Assembly: GCF_910594005.1 (NCBI RefSeq) | Contig: NC_057826.1 | Location: 80,659,163 to 80,723,162, forward strand | Direction: 5' to 3' | DNA: 64,000 bases | DNA from: Cervus elaphus | Taxonomy: Eukaryota > Chordata > Mammalia > Artiodactyla > Cervidae | Shown here: positions 22,414-32,480 of the stretch, in pieces | Numbering within the stretch: the stretch's first letter is position 1 | Layout of the letters: each line of letters begins with the position of its first letter | Program-made: the position numbers and the translations under genes | Notes under the pieces: model-generated | The model's input: only the letters and a program-made list of their open reading frames with translations | Databases searched by the model: none | What the model was told of the DNA's origin: nothing

Positions 22414-22859
22414 AAGAGGAGGCAAGGAAGGCTTTAGATTGCTGTGCAAGTCTAATACTCATGGAAGGAGAGGGAAAGGGGATGGCTAGGTGGAAGAGTC
22501 TCAGACTTTGGGGTGGCTTGAGAAAACTGTCAGCCCAAAAAGCAGCTCCAACACCAAGTGCACACAAGAGAACTTCAGTGTGGGGTATCAAGCATGAGGA
22601 TTAGCACACCTTCCATGCTAGGTCATTGCCAGGGGCTGCCCCGGAATTGCATGTAGAGCTTAGGGCAAACACTCTGGTGGCTCCTCAAGCCCCTAGAGCC
22701 AGAGGCTGTCAGTTCATTGCTCTCCTCAAAGGGATGTCAAGTTCTTCCTTACAAGGGGATCCAAGTGGCATAACTCCATGGCCATCACAACAGTTTTTAG
22801 CAACACTTCCATCAACAAATGTTATGTTATTTTAAATTAATGCAAAGCACATATATCAT
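22414..22859. other. Unassigned sequence
   Basis: Nothing firmly recognised; possibly an old LTR or L1 3' end, but no diagnostic word. Confidence 0.35.
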
Positions 22860-22971
22860 AATCATTTTAAACATGTAGAAAAATATAAAAAGGAAAGGAA
22901 ATAGCTGCTATCCTACTAGAGATTTTCTATGTATAACATATACAAATAAGATCCTGCTGTACATACTGTCT

Positions 22972-23012
22972 GAGTTAAAATGGTCTTCTGAGTTAAAATG
23001 GTCTTCTGAGTT
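22972..23012. repeat. 18 bp tandem repeat at the BovB inverted end
   Basis: 'tgagttaaaatggtcttc' occurs twice and begins a third time ('tgagttaaattcac'). On the minus strand it encodes a repeated Glu-Phe-Asn-Ser-Glu-Asp-His-like unit. It abuts the left TSD. Confidence 0.93.
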
Positions 23013-23352
23013 AAATTCACCCATTCCAGTCCATTTTAGTTTGCTGGTTCCTAAAATGTCATTGTTCACTCTTGCCATCTCCTGCTTGACCACTTCCAAT
23101 TTGCCTTGATTCATGGACCTAACATTCCAGGTTCCTATGCAATATTGCTCTTTACAGCATTGGACTTTACTTCCATCACTGGTCACATCTACAGCTGGGT
23201 GTTGTTTTTGCTTTGGCTCCGTTTCTCCATTCTTTCTGGACTTATTTCTCCACTGATCTCCAGTAGCATATTGGGCACCTACTGACCTGGGGAGTTCATC
23301 TTTCAGTGTCCTATCTTTTTGCCTTTTCATACTGTTCATGGGGTTCTCAAGG
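22972..23352 (-). pseudogene. BovB endonuclease N-terminal fragment, inverted
   Basis: Minus-strand translation gives the start of the apurinic-like endonuclease domain, with 'TWNVRSMNQGKL' and 'VKQEMARVNNDILG' followed by 'LKWTGMGEF'. This is the family's N-terminal strand and metal-binding region. The frame reads through the sequence upstream of the domain as well. It stops being normal at the 'FNSEDH' unit, which is tandemly repeated (22972-23012). It is oppositely oriented to the rest of the element, so it cannot be co-translated with the reverse transcriptase. About 120 residues of the endonuclease centre, including the usual GDWNAKVG segment, are absent from both pieces. Confidence 0.88.
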
Positions 23353-23353
23353 C

Positions 23354-25651
23354 AAGAACGCACTAGTAATAACAAACACCCTCTTCCAGCAACAAAAGAG
23401 AAGACTCTACACATGGACATCACCAATGGCCAATACAGAAATCATGTTGATTATATTCTTTGCAGCCAAAGATGGAGAAGCTCTATACAGTCAGCAAAAA
23501 CAAGACTGGAAGCTGACTGTGGCTCAGATCACAAACTCCTTATTGCAAAACTCAGACTTAAATTGAAGAAAGTAGGGAAAACCACTAGACCATTCAGGTA
23601 TGACCTAAATCAAATCCCTTACGATTATACAGTGGAAGTGACAAATGGATTCGAGGGATTAGATTTGATAGACAGAGTGTCTGAAGAACTATGGATGGAG
23701 GTTCATGACATCGTACAGGAGGCTGTGATCAGGAATATCTCCAAGAAAAAGAAATGCAAAAAGGCAATATGTTTGTCTGAGGAAAGCTTACAAATAGCTG
23801 GGGAAAGAAAAGATGCAAAAGGCAAAGGAGAAAAGGAAAGATATAAGCATCTGAATGCAGAGTTCCAAAGAATAGCAAGGAGAGATATGAAAGCCTTCCT
23901 CAGCGATCAATGCAAAGAAATAGAGGAAAACAATAGAATGGGAAAAACTAGAGATCTCTTCAAAAAAATTAGAGATACCAAGGGAACATTTCATGCAAAA
24001 ATGGGTGCAATAAAAGACAGAAATGGTATGGACCTAACAGAAACAGAAGATATTAAGAAGAGGTGGCAAGAATACAGAGAAGAACTATACAAAAAAGATC
24101 TTCATAACCAGATAATCAAGATGGTGTGATCACTCACCTAGAGCCAGATATCCTGGAATGTGAAGTCAAGTGGGCCTTAGAAAATATCACTATGAACAAA
24201 GCTAATGGAGGTGATGGAATTCCAGTTGAGCTATTTCAAATCCTGAAAGATGATGCTGTGAAAGTGCTGCACTCAATATGCCAATGAATTTGGAAAACTC
24301 AGCAGTGGCCACAGGACTGGAAAAGGTCAGTTTTCATTCCAATCCCAAAGAAAAGCAATCCCAAAGAATGTTCAAACTACCACACGATTGCACTCATCTC
24401 ACACGCTAGTAAAGTAATGCTCAAAATTCTCCAAGCCAGGCTTCAACAGTACATGAACCATGAACCTCCAGATGTTCAAGCTGCATTTAGAAAAGGCAGA
24501 GGAACCAGAGACCAGATTGCCAACATCTGTTGGATCATCGAAAAAGCAAGAGACTTCCAGAAAAACATATACTTCTGCTTTATTGACTATGCCAAAGCCT
24601 TTGACTGTGTGGATCACAATAAACTGTGGAAAATTCTTTAAGAGATGGGAATACCAGACCACCTGACCTGCCTCCTGAGAAATCTGTATGCAGGTTAAGA
24701 AGCAACAGTTAGAACTGGACATTGAACAATAGACTGGTTCCAAATCAGGAAAGGAATACATCAAGGCTGTATATTGTCTCCCTGCTTATTTAACTTATAT
24801 GCAGCATACATCAGGAGAAATGCTGGGTGGATGAAGCACAAGCTGAAATCAAGATTGCCAGAAGTATCAATAACCTCAGATGCAGATGACACCACCCTTA
24901 TGGCAGAAAGCAAAGAAGAATGAAAGAGCCTTTTGATGAAAGTGAAAGAAGAGAGTGAAAAATTAAGCCTAAAACTCAACATTCAGAAAACTAAGATCAT
25001 GGCATCTGATCCTATCACTTCATGGTAAATAGATGGGGAAACAATGGAAACAGTGACAGACTTTCCTTTTGGGGCTCCAAAATCACTGCAGATGGTGACT
25101 GCAGCCATGAAATTAAAAGACATTTGCTCCTTGGAAGAAAAGCTATGACCAATCTAGACAGCATATTAAAAAGCAGAGATATTACTTTGCCAACAAAGGT
25201 CTGTATAGTCAAAGTTATGGTTTTTCCAGTAGTCATGTATGGATGTGAGAGTTGGACTATAAAGAAAGCTGAGCACCAAAGAATTGATGCTTTTGAACTA
25301 TGGTGTTGGAGAAGACTCTTGAGAGTCCCTTGGACTGCAAGGAGATCCAACCAGTCCATCCTAAAGGAAATCAATCCTGAATATTCACTGGAAGGATTGA
25401 TGATGAAGCTGAAACTCCAATTCTTTGGCTACCTGATGCGAAGAACTGACTTACTGGAAAAGACCCTGATGCTGGGAAAGATTGAAGGCAGGAGGAGAAG
25501 GGAACAACAGAGGATGAGATGCTTGGATGGCATCACTGACTCTATGGACATGAGTTTGAGTAAGCTCCAGGAGTTGGTGATGGACAGGGAAGCATGGTGT
25601 GCTGCCGTCCATGGGGTCGCAGAGTTGGACACGACTGAGCAACTGAACTGA
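23354..25651 (+). pseudogene. BovB ORF2-like polyprotein (endonuclease C-term + RT), decayed
   Basis: In sense, the endonuclease C-terminus carries the catalytic Ser-Asp-His (GSDH, 23521-23532). A linker and an RTE reverse transcriptase follow: 'FRKGRGTRDQIANICW' and motif A 'FIDYAKAFDCVDH' (about 24579-24617), then 'GCESWTIKKAEHQRIDA' and 'RLLRVPWTARRSNQSIL' in the C-terminal domain, ending at a stop at 25649-25651. The reading frame shifts near 24105 (one base lost) and again at motif C: 24875-24895 reads aacctcag-atgcagatgac where the family has a Tyr codon before Ala-Asp-Asp, so two bases are lost there. Additional stops lie at 24640 and near 24921. Not functional. BovB is known from its horizontal transfer into ruminants and squamates. 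Confidence 0.9.
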
Positions 25652-25745
25652 CTGACTGACTGTGCATACTGTCTTTATCCTTTTCACAGTGAACATGTAA
25701 ACATATTCATGTTCCCTTTAAATTACATAAGTCTATATATTTTCT

Positions 25746-25977
25746 AAGCCTTCCCTGATAGCTCAGTTGGTAAAGAATCCACCTGCAATGCAGGAGACCC
25801 TGGTTCTATTCCTGGGTCAGGAAGATCTGCTGGAGAAGGGATAGGCTACCTACTCTAATATTCTTGGGCTTCCCTTGTGGCTCAGCTGATAAAGAATCTG
25901 CCTGCAATGTAGGAGACCTGGGTTTGATCCCTGGGTTGAAAAGATCCTCTGGAGTAGGGAAAGGCTACCCACTCCAG
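25746..25977 (+). mobile_element. Tandem dimer of Bov-tA tRNA-like heads
   Basis: Two head-to-tail units: 25746-25867 ('gccttccctgatagctcagt', 'tctattcctgggtcaggaag') and 25868-25977 ('cttcccttgtggctcagctg', 'tttgatccctgggttgaaaa'). Each keeps A- and B-box positions and 'gagtagggaaaggctaccca'-type 3' parts but lacks the Bov-A half. It interrupts the L1M. Confidence 0.88.
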
Positions 25978-26110
25978 TTTAATGATGGCATAGAGATCCT
26001 TTGTATGAATGTACCTTAATTTGTTTAAGTGTTTTCCTATGGATCAGCATTTTGGATGTTTCCAATTTGTAACTATAGACATCACTGCAGTAACAATCCT
26101 GTCACACATG

Positions 26111-27829
26111 CCCTGTTCTCAGAGGTCTCCAGGGACTCCAGAGCCTGCCTCAGTGGTTCTCTCTGATGCTGTATAATCTTGACAGGATGCTGCCCTATCC
26201 TGGGGCTCCCCTGAAATGTTGCCAAGGGTTCAGAGTGCAAAAATAAGGACCCCCCACCCACCCCCGCAAGAGAAAGGCAACTGTGCCATTTGACTCAGAG
26301 AGCCCTTGTAGGACAAAGAGGCAGGACCAGTATCATGGCCCAGGGAAACCAAATTCCTTTCCTCCTGGTGTGTTCATGGCCCTACTGAGAGCTGTTTATT
26401 TTATTTTGTTGTCTTTTTTTATATCCACCTGCTGCTTTCAGAGATTTAGCTCCCCCAGTTCCAATGAAGGAGAATTAGGGAAAGACATCCTCAGAGGCGG
26501 AGGACCATTGACAGCCTTTCTAAGAGTTGCTTTTCTAGCCTTCACTAGAACACATTCCCTCTAAGCGCAGCATGAACAATCACAGTATCTCCAGTTTCCA
26601 TGGTGACTTGCAAGGCTAACTCCCATGGGGAGCCCAAAACATGCTACGTCTTTCCCTCCAACCCTCTCGGGTACCGGGACAGAACCCAGCTGAGGTACCA
26701 CCAGAGTCTGGTGGTTGGTACAGCTGAAGTCAGAGATCAGAAGCCACGGGGAGTGAGAAAGAGAATACAAGTCAGAGTCTGGGCTTTTTTGTTTTCTTAC
26801 AAACAAACTTCGTTTCTGTATTTGGCGCCGTTCTCCTGCTCTTACTATTTTCTCCCCCATCATTTCAGAGGTTTCTCCCTCCCCTTTTTCCTGGCATTGG
26901 CAGTAAGTTCCTGGGCTTATACAGTGTCAAGTGGGAGGGCTCTTAGCCATTCCCAGTCTTTGTTGTATGTCCACTGACATCTGTTGAGCTGAGTGTCACC
27001 CCTGCTGACCCCTCACAGATGTCTGCTGAGACCTGTATACACCCCACCTGCTGGGCAGAACGTAGTCCACGCTGGTCACTCCGCATCCTTTCCGTCTTAG
27101 TTTCCTGGATTTTCTACATTTTCTGCTTAAACGTGCTGCTTTTGAAATTAGAGGGAAAAGTTATTAAAATGTTGTTGTTTAAATGTATCTTTAGTATTAC
27201 TGCATGTTGCTTTTCTGTCTTAAAAAGTGTGGTCCTGGGGTAGGAAACAGGCAGGGTTTAGAATAAGTTCTAGATGAAAGTCACCACTTGAAAGCAAAAC
27301 TGGACAATTAAACCTGTGATAGATGCAAAACAAACCCACCTTAAGATGTGTTTATTAAGATGTGTTGCTGGGGATTCTTGGGCAGGGCTCTGGGTCCATA
27401 GAGGAGCCCTGAAATTATGTGCAGGAAAGTGTGACCAGAACGTGACTGACAGCAAACAGAACTGCCCTGCCCGTGGCTTTCTGGTCCACCCAGCTAAGGC
27501 AGGGCTGTGCTGCAAGGCAGTGAACCCAGTGCAGGCTGGATCAGAGGAAGGTACAGCCTTCCAAGGAGAACCATGACTACGAATATGCAGATATACAAAG
27601 GTACTCCCGGCTTCCACTCCCTCCAAATGGATTCCTGATTTGTAGACAATGATTACTGCAGCCAAAAACATTTTTGTTTTGTATGCCTGATATTGTCCAG
27701 AGAAGGGAATGATCTAGCCAGCCTGCACAAATGTCCTGGTTTTGTTGACTGGCCCTAGTGTAGAAATGGGTCTTTTAGACTAATGGAGTTTGATGGTGAC
27801 ACTGTCCATTAAGATAAACCCATCTGTTA
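26111..27829. other. Unassigned, mostly unique sequence
   Basis: No repeat or gene recognised over 1.7 kb. Open frames at 26561-26977 on both strands overlap and lack domains. Confidence 0.45.
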
Positions 27830-28240
27830 CAAACCTTTCTAGAAAGCAATATTGCAAGTTGTATCAGGAGCCTTTAAGAACTCTGTACACTTTGATCCAG
27901 CAACTCCTCTTCTAATAATTGTCAGAAATTCAAACACAGATTTATGCACAATGGTGTGCATTATAGTATTATCCAAAGTGGTAAAAAATGGAAAGAACCT
28001 CAGTATTTGACAATAAGGAAAGATTAAATACTGGTGTACCCATACATTGGACGAGCATGAAACCATTAAAAATGATTTTCAAATAATTGTATTGGCAATG
28101 AAAAATGTTCATAGTATAATGAGTTTAAGAATTAGGATTCAGGGCTCTGTATAACATATTATTTTAATTTTATAAATTGATTATATGCATATTCCTAAGT
28201 AAAATATTAAAAAGAAATATATCAACCTTTTAGATATTCA
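27830..28240 (+). mobile_element. L1M fragment (ORF2 end, 3' UTR)
   Basis: 'ctttgatccagcaactcctc', 'agatttatgcacaatggtgt', 'accattaaaaatgattttca' and 'aatgaaaaatgttcatagta' follow the L1M 3'-end order (tgatccagcaattctactcc...gatttatgcacaagg...ccattaaaaatgatg). Decayed. Confidence 0.82.
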
Positions 28241-28419
28241 TAGCTGGTGATTATTATTTTCTTTTTCATATCCCTCACCAGAGAGACAGCTTTTTTTGTT
28301 GTTTTTTTGTAAAAATAATTGGATCTACTTGTTATTTTACCAAGCACAGTAGTTTATCTTATGACAGTAATTTGAAATTCAGAGATATAATAAGAAACAC
28401 ATATACCCAGGTAATTATA
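28241..28419. other. Unassigned AT-rich sequence
   Basis: Nothing recognised. Confidence 0.4.
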
Positions 28420-28560
28420 GAGTTTAGACAAGTCACTTCATTTTGTTATACCTGAGTTTCTTTATTTATATAATGGGAATGATAATATTTACCAAAATAA
28501 ATATTTTGATTATTTAGTAAGGTGAATATAAAGTGACGAGCACATATTAAGTGAATTCTT
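28420..28560 (+). mobile_element. MIR SINE
   Basis: 'agacaagtcacttcattttg', 'cctgagtttctttatttata' and 'taatgggaatgataatattt' parallel the MIR 3' half (caagttacttaacctctctgtgcctcagtttcctcatctgtaaaatgggg). The end resembles 'cacatagtaagtgctc'. Confidence 0.75.
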
Positions 28561-29387
28561 CCCCCTGATCTCCCCAGTCCCCTCTTCTGTTTTAATTGGA
28601 CCAATAGGAAGTAATGTATTTAGAGCTATATACTGTTCTATTATTCATTATAAATTAATCGAATGACTTGATAGTTGTGGTTTTTAAAAGCAAACGTTTT
28701 AAAAAGGAAGAAAATCTCTGTGCTTGAGGAAGATGGCAGGTAACAAGGGGAGGTTTCAGAAAGAACATGTAGGTTCTTAACTTGGATTTTCATCTGTCTC
28801 TCTATCAAGAAGAAATGCCATCAAACCAGACTGGAGGAAACCGAAGGCCAAGATGGGAGTGCAGATAGCAGGAAACCACTCTAACCAAATATACAAACTG
28901 GACTCCACCTCCCCTTTGGTTGCAAAATGAAGAGAAAAGTCACATTCCATGGGAGGCCACTGTTCAAATATTGCGTAAGTGCCTTTGAACTGGCTGAATT
29001 TCTCTTGAACCCCTTAAAACCACACTGAGAGCATTGAGGGTCAGAGGGGTGGAGATGGGAGAGCATTTGGGAGGAAGAGGTCTTTGGAGAGAATGGTTTG
29101 TATACGATGGGTACTTGCCCTTCATCGAGCAAGAGAAAGAGAGGAAGGCTTCAAAGGAGAGCAGTCAGAGCAGAGGCTGAGGACGGGACACAGGAAACAG
29201 GGGTCTGATTCCTGACTGAAAAACCTAAAGAATGAGAAGGCTTGAAACACTTGCCAGGCACAGGGAGTGAAAAGCGAGTTTAGAAAAGTACCAGAGTAGC
29301 TTCCCTGCTCTTAAGACTTCTCAGCACCACCCCACCCCAGAGGAGTCAGAATTCCAGGTTTGCACCCTCAGGTAGGAGGAAAGGGTA
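28561..29387. other. Unassigned, mostly unique sequence
   Basis: Nothing recognised. Confidence 0.45.
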
Positions 29388-29406
29388 AAAAAAAGTAGAT
29401 GCCTGG

Positions 29407-29720
29407 GACTTCCCTGGTGGTACAGTGGATAGGAGTCTGCCAATGCAGGGGACACAGGTTCTATCCCTGGTCCAAAAAGATTCTCGGAGCAACTAAGCCT
29501 GTGTACCACAGCTACTAAGTCCTCGCTCTAGAGCCCCCGAGACACGATTACTGAAGCCTGCATCCCTAGAGCCTGTGTCAACAACAAGAAAAGCCATCAC
29601 AATGAGAAGCCTGTGCATCACAAAAGAGAGTAGGCCCATCTTGTTGCAACTAGAGAAAGCCCACAAAGCAATGATGACGCAGCACAGCCAAAAATAAAAC
29701 ATTTTTTAAAAAATTTTAAA
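29407..29720 (+). mobile_element. CHR-type SINE, long form
   Basis: Head 'gggacttccctggtggtaca', B box 'aggttctatccctggtcc', extended body ('acaatgagaagcctgtgcat', 'caactagagaaagcccacaa') and an A-rich tail. Flanks 'aaaagtagatgc' (29391-29402) and 'aaaagaagatgc' (29722-29733) look like the TSD. Confidence 0.92.
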
Positions 29721-29733
29721 AAAAAGAAGATGC

Positions 29734-30170
29734 TTAACACACAGTGTGACCAGCTGTAACCTTTCTGCCTGCAGCAGGCCCAGGCTTATGAGGAAGATTC
29801 CATTTGAAACAAAGCTCACAGTTCTGCTCCTTACATAGGAATATATTTCTGCATCAAAATGGAGACTGGTGACTATTAGCTTTCATTATCATGAGTAATC
29901 AGAAAAGTCGTGCAACTGATGAATTTTCAACCACAAACAGCAGAAGGATATCCCCCACTGCATTCATTTGAAGGGACAGATGGAGACAACATAAAGTTGC
30001 TTTCCACTTATACCGTGGAAGTTCGCTTAGACCAAATACACTACTCAGCTTGCTTAAGTGAGTTTAAGTCAACTGTCCAGACAAATGAGCTCCCAGATGG
30101 CCACAAAAGTTACCTGTAAAATCTTTGCGATGTCCTAGAAAATTGAGAACATAGCCAGAAGTATGAAAAT
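29734..30170. other. Unassigned sequence
   Basis: Nothing recognised. A 69-codon open frame at 29910-30119 has no known domain. Confidence 0.4.
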
Positions 30171-30770
30171 GTCCTGATTTTTAAATGGGGTAATAGATGA
30201 AATTTACAGCTTGGTTGATGAGTGCCACCAGCACCAACAAAAATCTTGATGGGATTATTAAACAGGTGGTTTCCAGAGTACTTTAAAAAGAAACTGTTTG
30301 CCAGGAACTAGTGCAGAGTCACTAAGAACAAGTCTAACCTCATTTCTTTTTTCATATGAATTATTAGACTAGTGGGTCGGGAAGGTGTAATAGGCTCAGT
30401 GTCTTATTTCTGTGAGGACTTTTAGTGAATCCCTCCTGATTCTCTTGTGCAAAAGTGGAGACCTGTCAGCGGGGGCTGAGAGGTAGATTTATAGTTGGTT
30501 GAACAATTGTTCTCCAAGTGTGTTGATGAATGAATCCATGTCACCCTGGATTGGGGGGAGGGGGGTCTCTGGCGGCGTTCCAATGGGCTTTGTTCTGGCT
30601 CTGTCCAGGTTAATATTTTTTATTAATAACTTGGAAGATGACATAGAAGCCAATTTTATCAAAAGCGTGGAAGACACTAAGGCAAAAGAGATAGTGAACA
30701 CACATGAAAGACTATAAATTTTTAAAATTTGCAGTCATATCTGCTGACACATTTTGGAAATGAAGGTTGA
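30171..30770 (+). mobile_element. CR1/L3-like LINE relic with RT core
   Basis: Nucleotide words such as 'ctaacctcatttcttttttc', 'attagactagtgggtcggga', 'tttatagttggttgaacaat' and 'aataacttggaagatgacat' follow a CR1-clade/L3 consensus. The translation at 30499-30717 shows the RT palm pattern: 'GVPMGFVLALSRLIF' for the usual GVPQGSVLGPLLF, 'INNLEDDIEANF' for INDL, and 'SVEDTKAKEIVNT' where FADDTK is expected, so the first catalytic Asp pair is lost. An ancient relic that nevertheless keeps a 72-codon open frame. Confidence 0.75.
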
Positions 30771-31190
30771 AATAGCAGCAACCATGGCAAAAACCTGCTG
30801 AGGGCTGATTTAAGCTCAGTTTTTCCACCTTCTTGGACAAATTCTAACTTGCACAGCCTGTTCATGCTGGGGCCTCTGTTGGTTACCTATTTCCCTATGC
30901 CACTCTGCCCAGGGTCAGCCTCTACCTTATTCTCCTCATTAACTTAATGACACCCCAGTTCCTCCCCACAAATGAGTCCCGACATTGCCAAACAAACCCC
31001 ACTGCTGCACTTGAGCTCCATCAGACCTTCCCAGCTCAGGCCCCTGCCCTGGCTCAGCCACGTTTTAGCTCTCTGGGCATCCTGCCAGCTTGTGGCCCAT
31101 TATAAGTCCCCCAGAGCTCTGTGAACAGGGCAAGAAATTCCTTTCCCTCCTTCCACCAAGTGTCTACTTGTTCCAACATCCTAATCCCAT
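30771..31190. other. Unassigned, mostly unique sequence
   Basis: Nothing recognised. Confidence 0.45.
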
Positions 31191-31194
31191 ACAT

Positions 31195-31285
31195 CCCTGC
31201 TCATAAATATATGTGTCCTTCCCACTGGAATGAAATCTCACAGGGATGAATGTCAATTCTGCATTGTTTATAAGTTCAATTACAC
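31195..31285 (+). mobile_element. L2 3'-end fragment
   Basis: 'ccttcccactggaatgaaat' and 'ctcacagggatgaatgtcaa' parallel the L2 tract 'cccccactagaatgtaagctccatgagggcaggg'. Short relic. Confidence 0.5.
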
Positions 31286-31537
31286 CAGTACAGAATGGGG
31301 GAGGCTTATCTTGACAAGAATCTCCATTGGGCCTTTGGGCCAAATTGCCTGAGACCAATTTGCCTAAGGTCAATTTGCTTCAAGTTCCAGATATTGAAAA
31401 TGTGTATCTTAAGAGCACATTGTGGCTCTTAAGAATAAAGTCACTCTGTCTCTATTCTATAAAGCATTTTAAGTGTTGGGTGATTCCTCCTATTGTACTA
31501 TGTTTAAATATATTATGAATTTGCAAGCAAACCTTAA
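31286..31537. other. Unassigned sequence
   Basis: Contains a quasi-repeat 'tttgggccaaattgcctgag' / 'accaatttgcctaaggtcaa' / 'tttgcttcaag' between 31335 and 31385; otherwise nothing recognised. Confidence 0.4.
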
Positions 31538-31834
31538 GGAATTTCTACTTTAAAAAAATATTTTGTTGTTTATTTTTGGCTCCTCTGAGTCTTCGTTGCC
31601 ACGAGAGATTTCTCTAGTTGCGGCGAGCTGGGGCTACTCCCTTGTTGCAATGCAGAGGCTTCTCATTGCAGTGGCTTCACTTGTGGAGCATGGGCTCTAG
31701 GTGTGCGGGCTTCAGTAGTTGCAGGTTTAGTTGCTCTGCAGCATGTGGCATCTTTTTGGACCAGGGATTACGTTCCCTGCATTGGCAGGCGGATTCTTAA
31801 CCACTGGACCACCAGGAAGTCTGGAACTTCTACT
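31538..31834 (-). mobile_element. CHR-type SINE, TSD
   Basis: The body 31550-31822 includes 'tttctctagttgcggcgagc', 'gcgggcttcagtagttgcag' and the 5' end 'ggaccaccaggaagtc' (complement). Flanks 'ggaatttctact' (31538-31549) and 'ggaacttctact' (31823-31834) are the TSD. Confidence 0.92.
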
Positions 31835-31899
31835 AGTTTTATTTCACATTTCTATGTTATCTTTAAACTTATCATACATTACTTGGCAGATTCTGTTAG

Positions 31900-32480
31900 T
31901 GTTCTCCACCTAGGTATAGACCCTAGAGGAAGCCAGAATCTTTTCACACAAAAAGACTTATACAACACATATAAGCAAAAAAGTTCATTCCTGTTTTATT
32001 CGTAATAACCAAACATTGTAAATAACACAAGAATCCATTGACACAAGAAAAACCAAACCCAGTTACATAGATACTATGAATTACTACTCAGCAAAAAAAA
32101 AAAAAAAAAAAAAAAAATTAACCACTGATCATGCAACAACATGGATTAATCTCAAAAACATACTGAACACAAGAAGCCAGGAATGCATGGGTTATCATTC
32201 CACTCATATGAAGTTCAAGCAGAGGCAAAGTTAAAATATGGTGGAAGAATTGGTGTGGTTATTATCAGGGAGTAGGAATTGACTGGGAAGGAGCATAAAT
32301 GAATTTTCTGGGGGTAAAAAAGAATTCTATGCCTTGATCTCGGAAGTGGCCATATATGTAAAAGGTCACACTCACACAAAAAGTCATCAAGGTCTATTCT
32401 TCATCCTTGTGCATTTTACTATGTATAAAGTAACACCTTACTAAATTATTGCTTATATTTCTTTATATTTGATATGTAAG
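31900..32480 (+). mobile_element. L1M 3' end with poly(A) expansion
   Basis: 'gttttattcgtaataaccaa', 'gaatccattgacacaagaaa', 'catgcaacaacatggattaa', 'aagaagccaggaatgcatgg' and 'gggagtaggaattgactggg' follow the L1 ORF2-end and 3'-UTR consensus. A25 at 32093-32117 replaces the consensus 'gcaataaaaagg'. Confidence 0.85.
32093..32117 (+). repeat. Poly(A) run, 25 A, inside L1M
   Basis: An A-tract at a site that is only moderately A-rich in the L1 consensus. Most simply explained by microsatellite expansion; the flanks do not repeat. Confidence 0.9.

Larger units (their letters stand above)
22957..25674 (+). mobile_element. BovB LINE (RTE clade), 5' inverted, 15 bp TSD
   Basis: The element spans 22972-25659. 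22972 to about 23352 is BovB sequence on the minus strand (5' end and start of the endonuclease). From about 23354 the element is in sense to its 3' end with the family's (actg)n terminus at 25644-25661. Flanks 'ctgtacatactgtct' (22957-22971) and 'ctgtgcatactgtct' (25660-25674) match at 14 of 15 positions, so the whole composite entered as one event. There is no poly(A), as expected for RTE elements. At 2.7 kb it is close to the family's roughly 3.2 kb. Confidence 0.93.
22860..26110 (-). mobile_element. Old L1M host of the BovB and Bov-tA insertions
   Basis: Reverse-strand L1M pieces flank the younger insertions: 22860-22956, 25675-25745 and 25978-26110. The last reads 'tttaatgatggcatagagat', 'gaatgtaccttaatttgttt' and 'ttggatgtttccaatttgta', the L1M 3'-end words. 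Before interruption it would have been about 0.3 kb here. Confidence 0.6.

Noticed and set aside
22908..23426. Minus-strand 172-codon frame as an independent gene
   Set aside because: Its recognisable part is the BovB endonuclease start and it lies inside one TSD-bounded BovB insertion; the ends are read-through into flanks.
25638..25661. Microsatellite (actg)n as an independent repeat
   Set aside because: It is the typical terminal repeat of BovB and lies directly before the TSD.
29910..30119. 69-codon open frame as a small protein gene
   Set aside because: The translation has no recognisable motif. Its length is within chance expectation and there is no supporting context.
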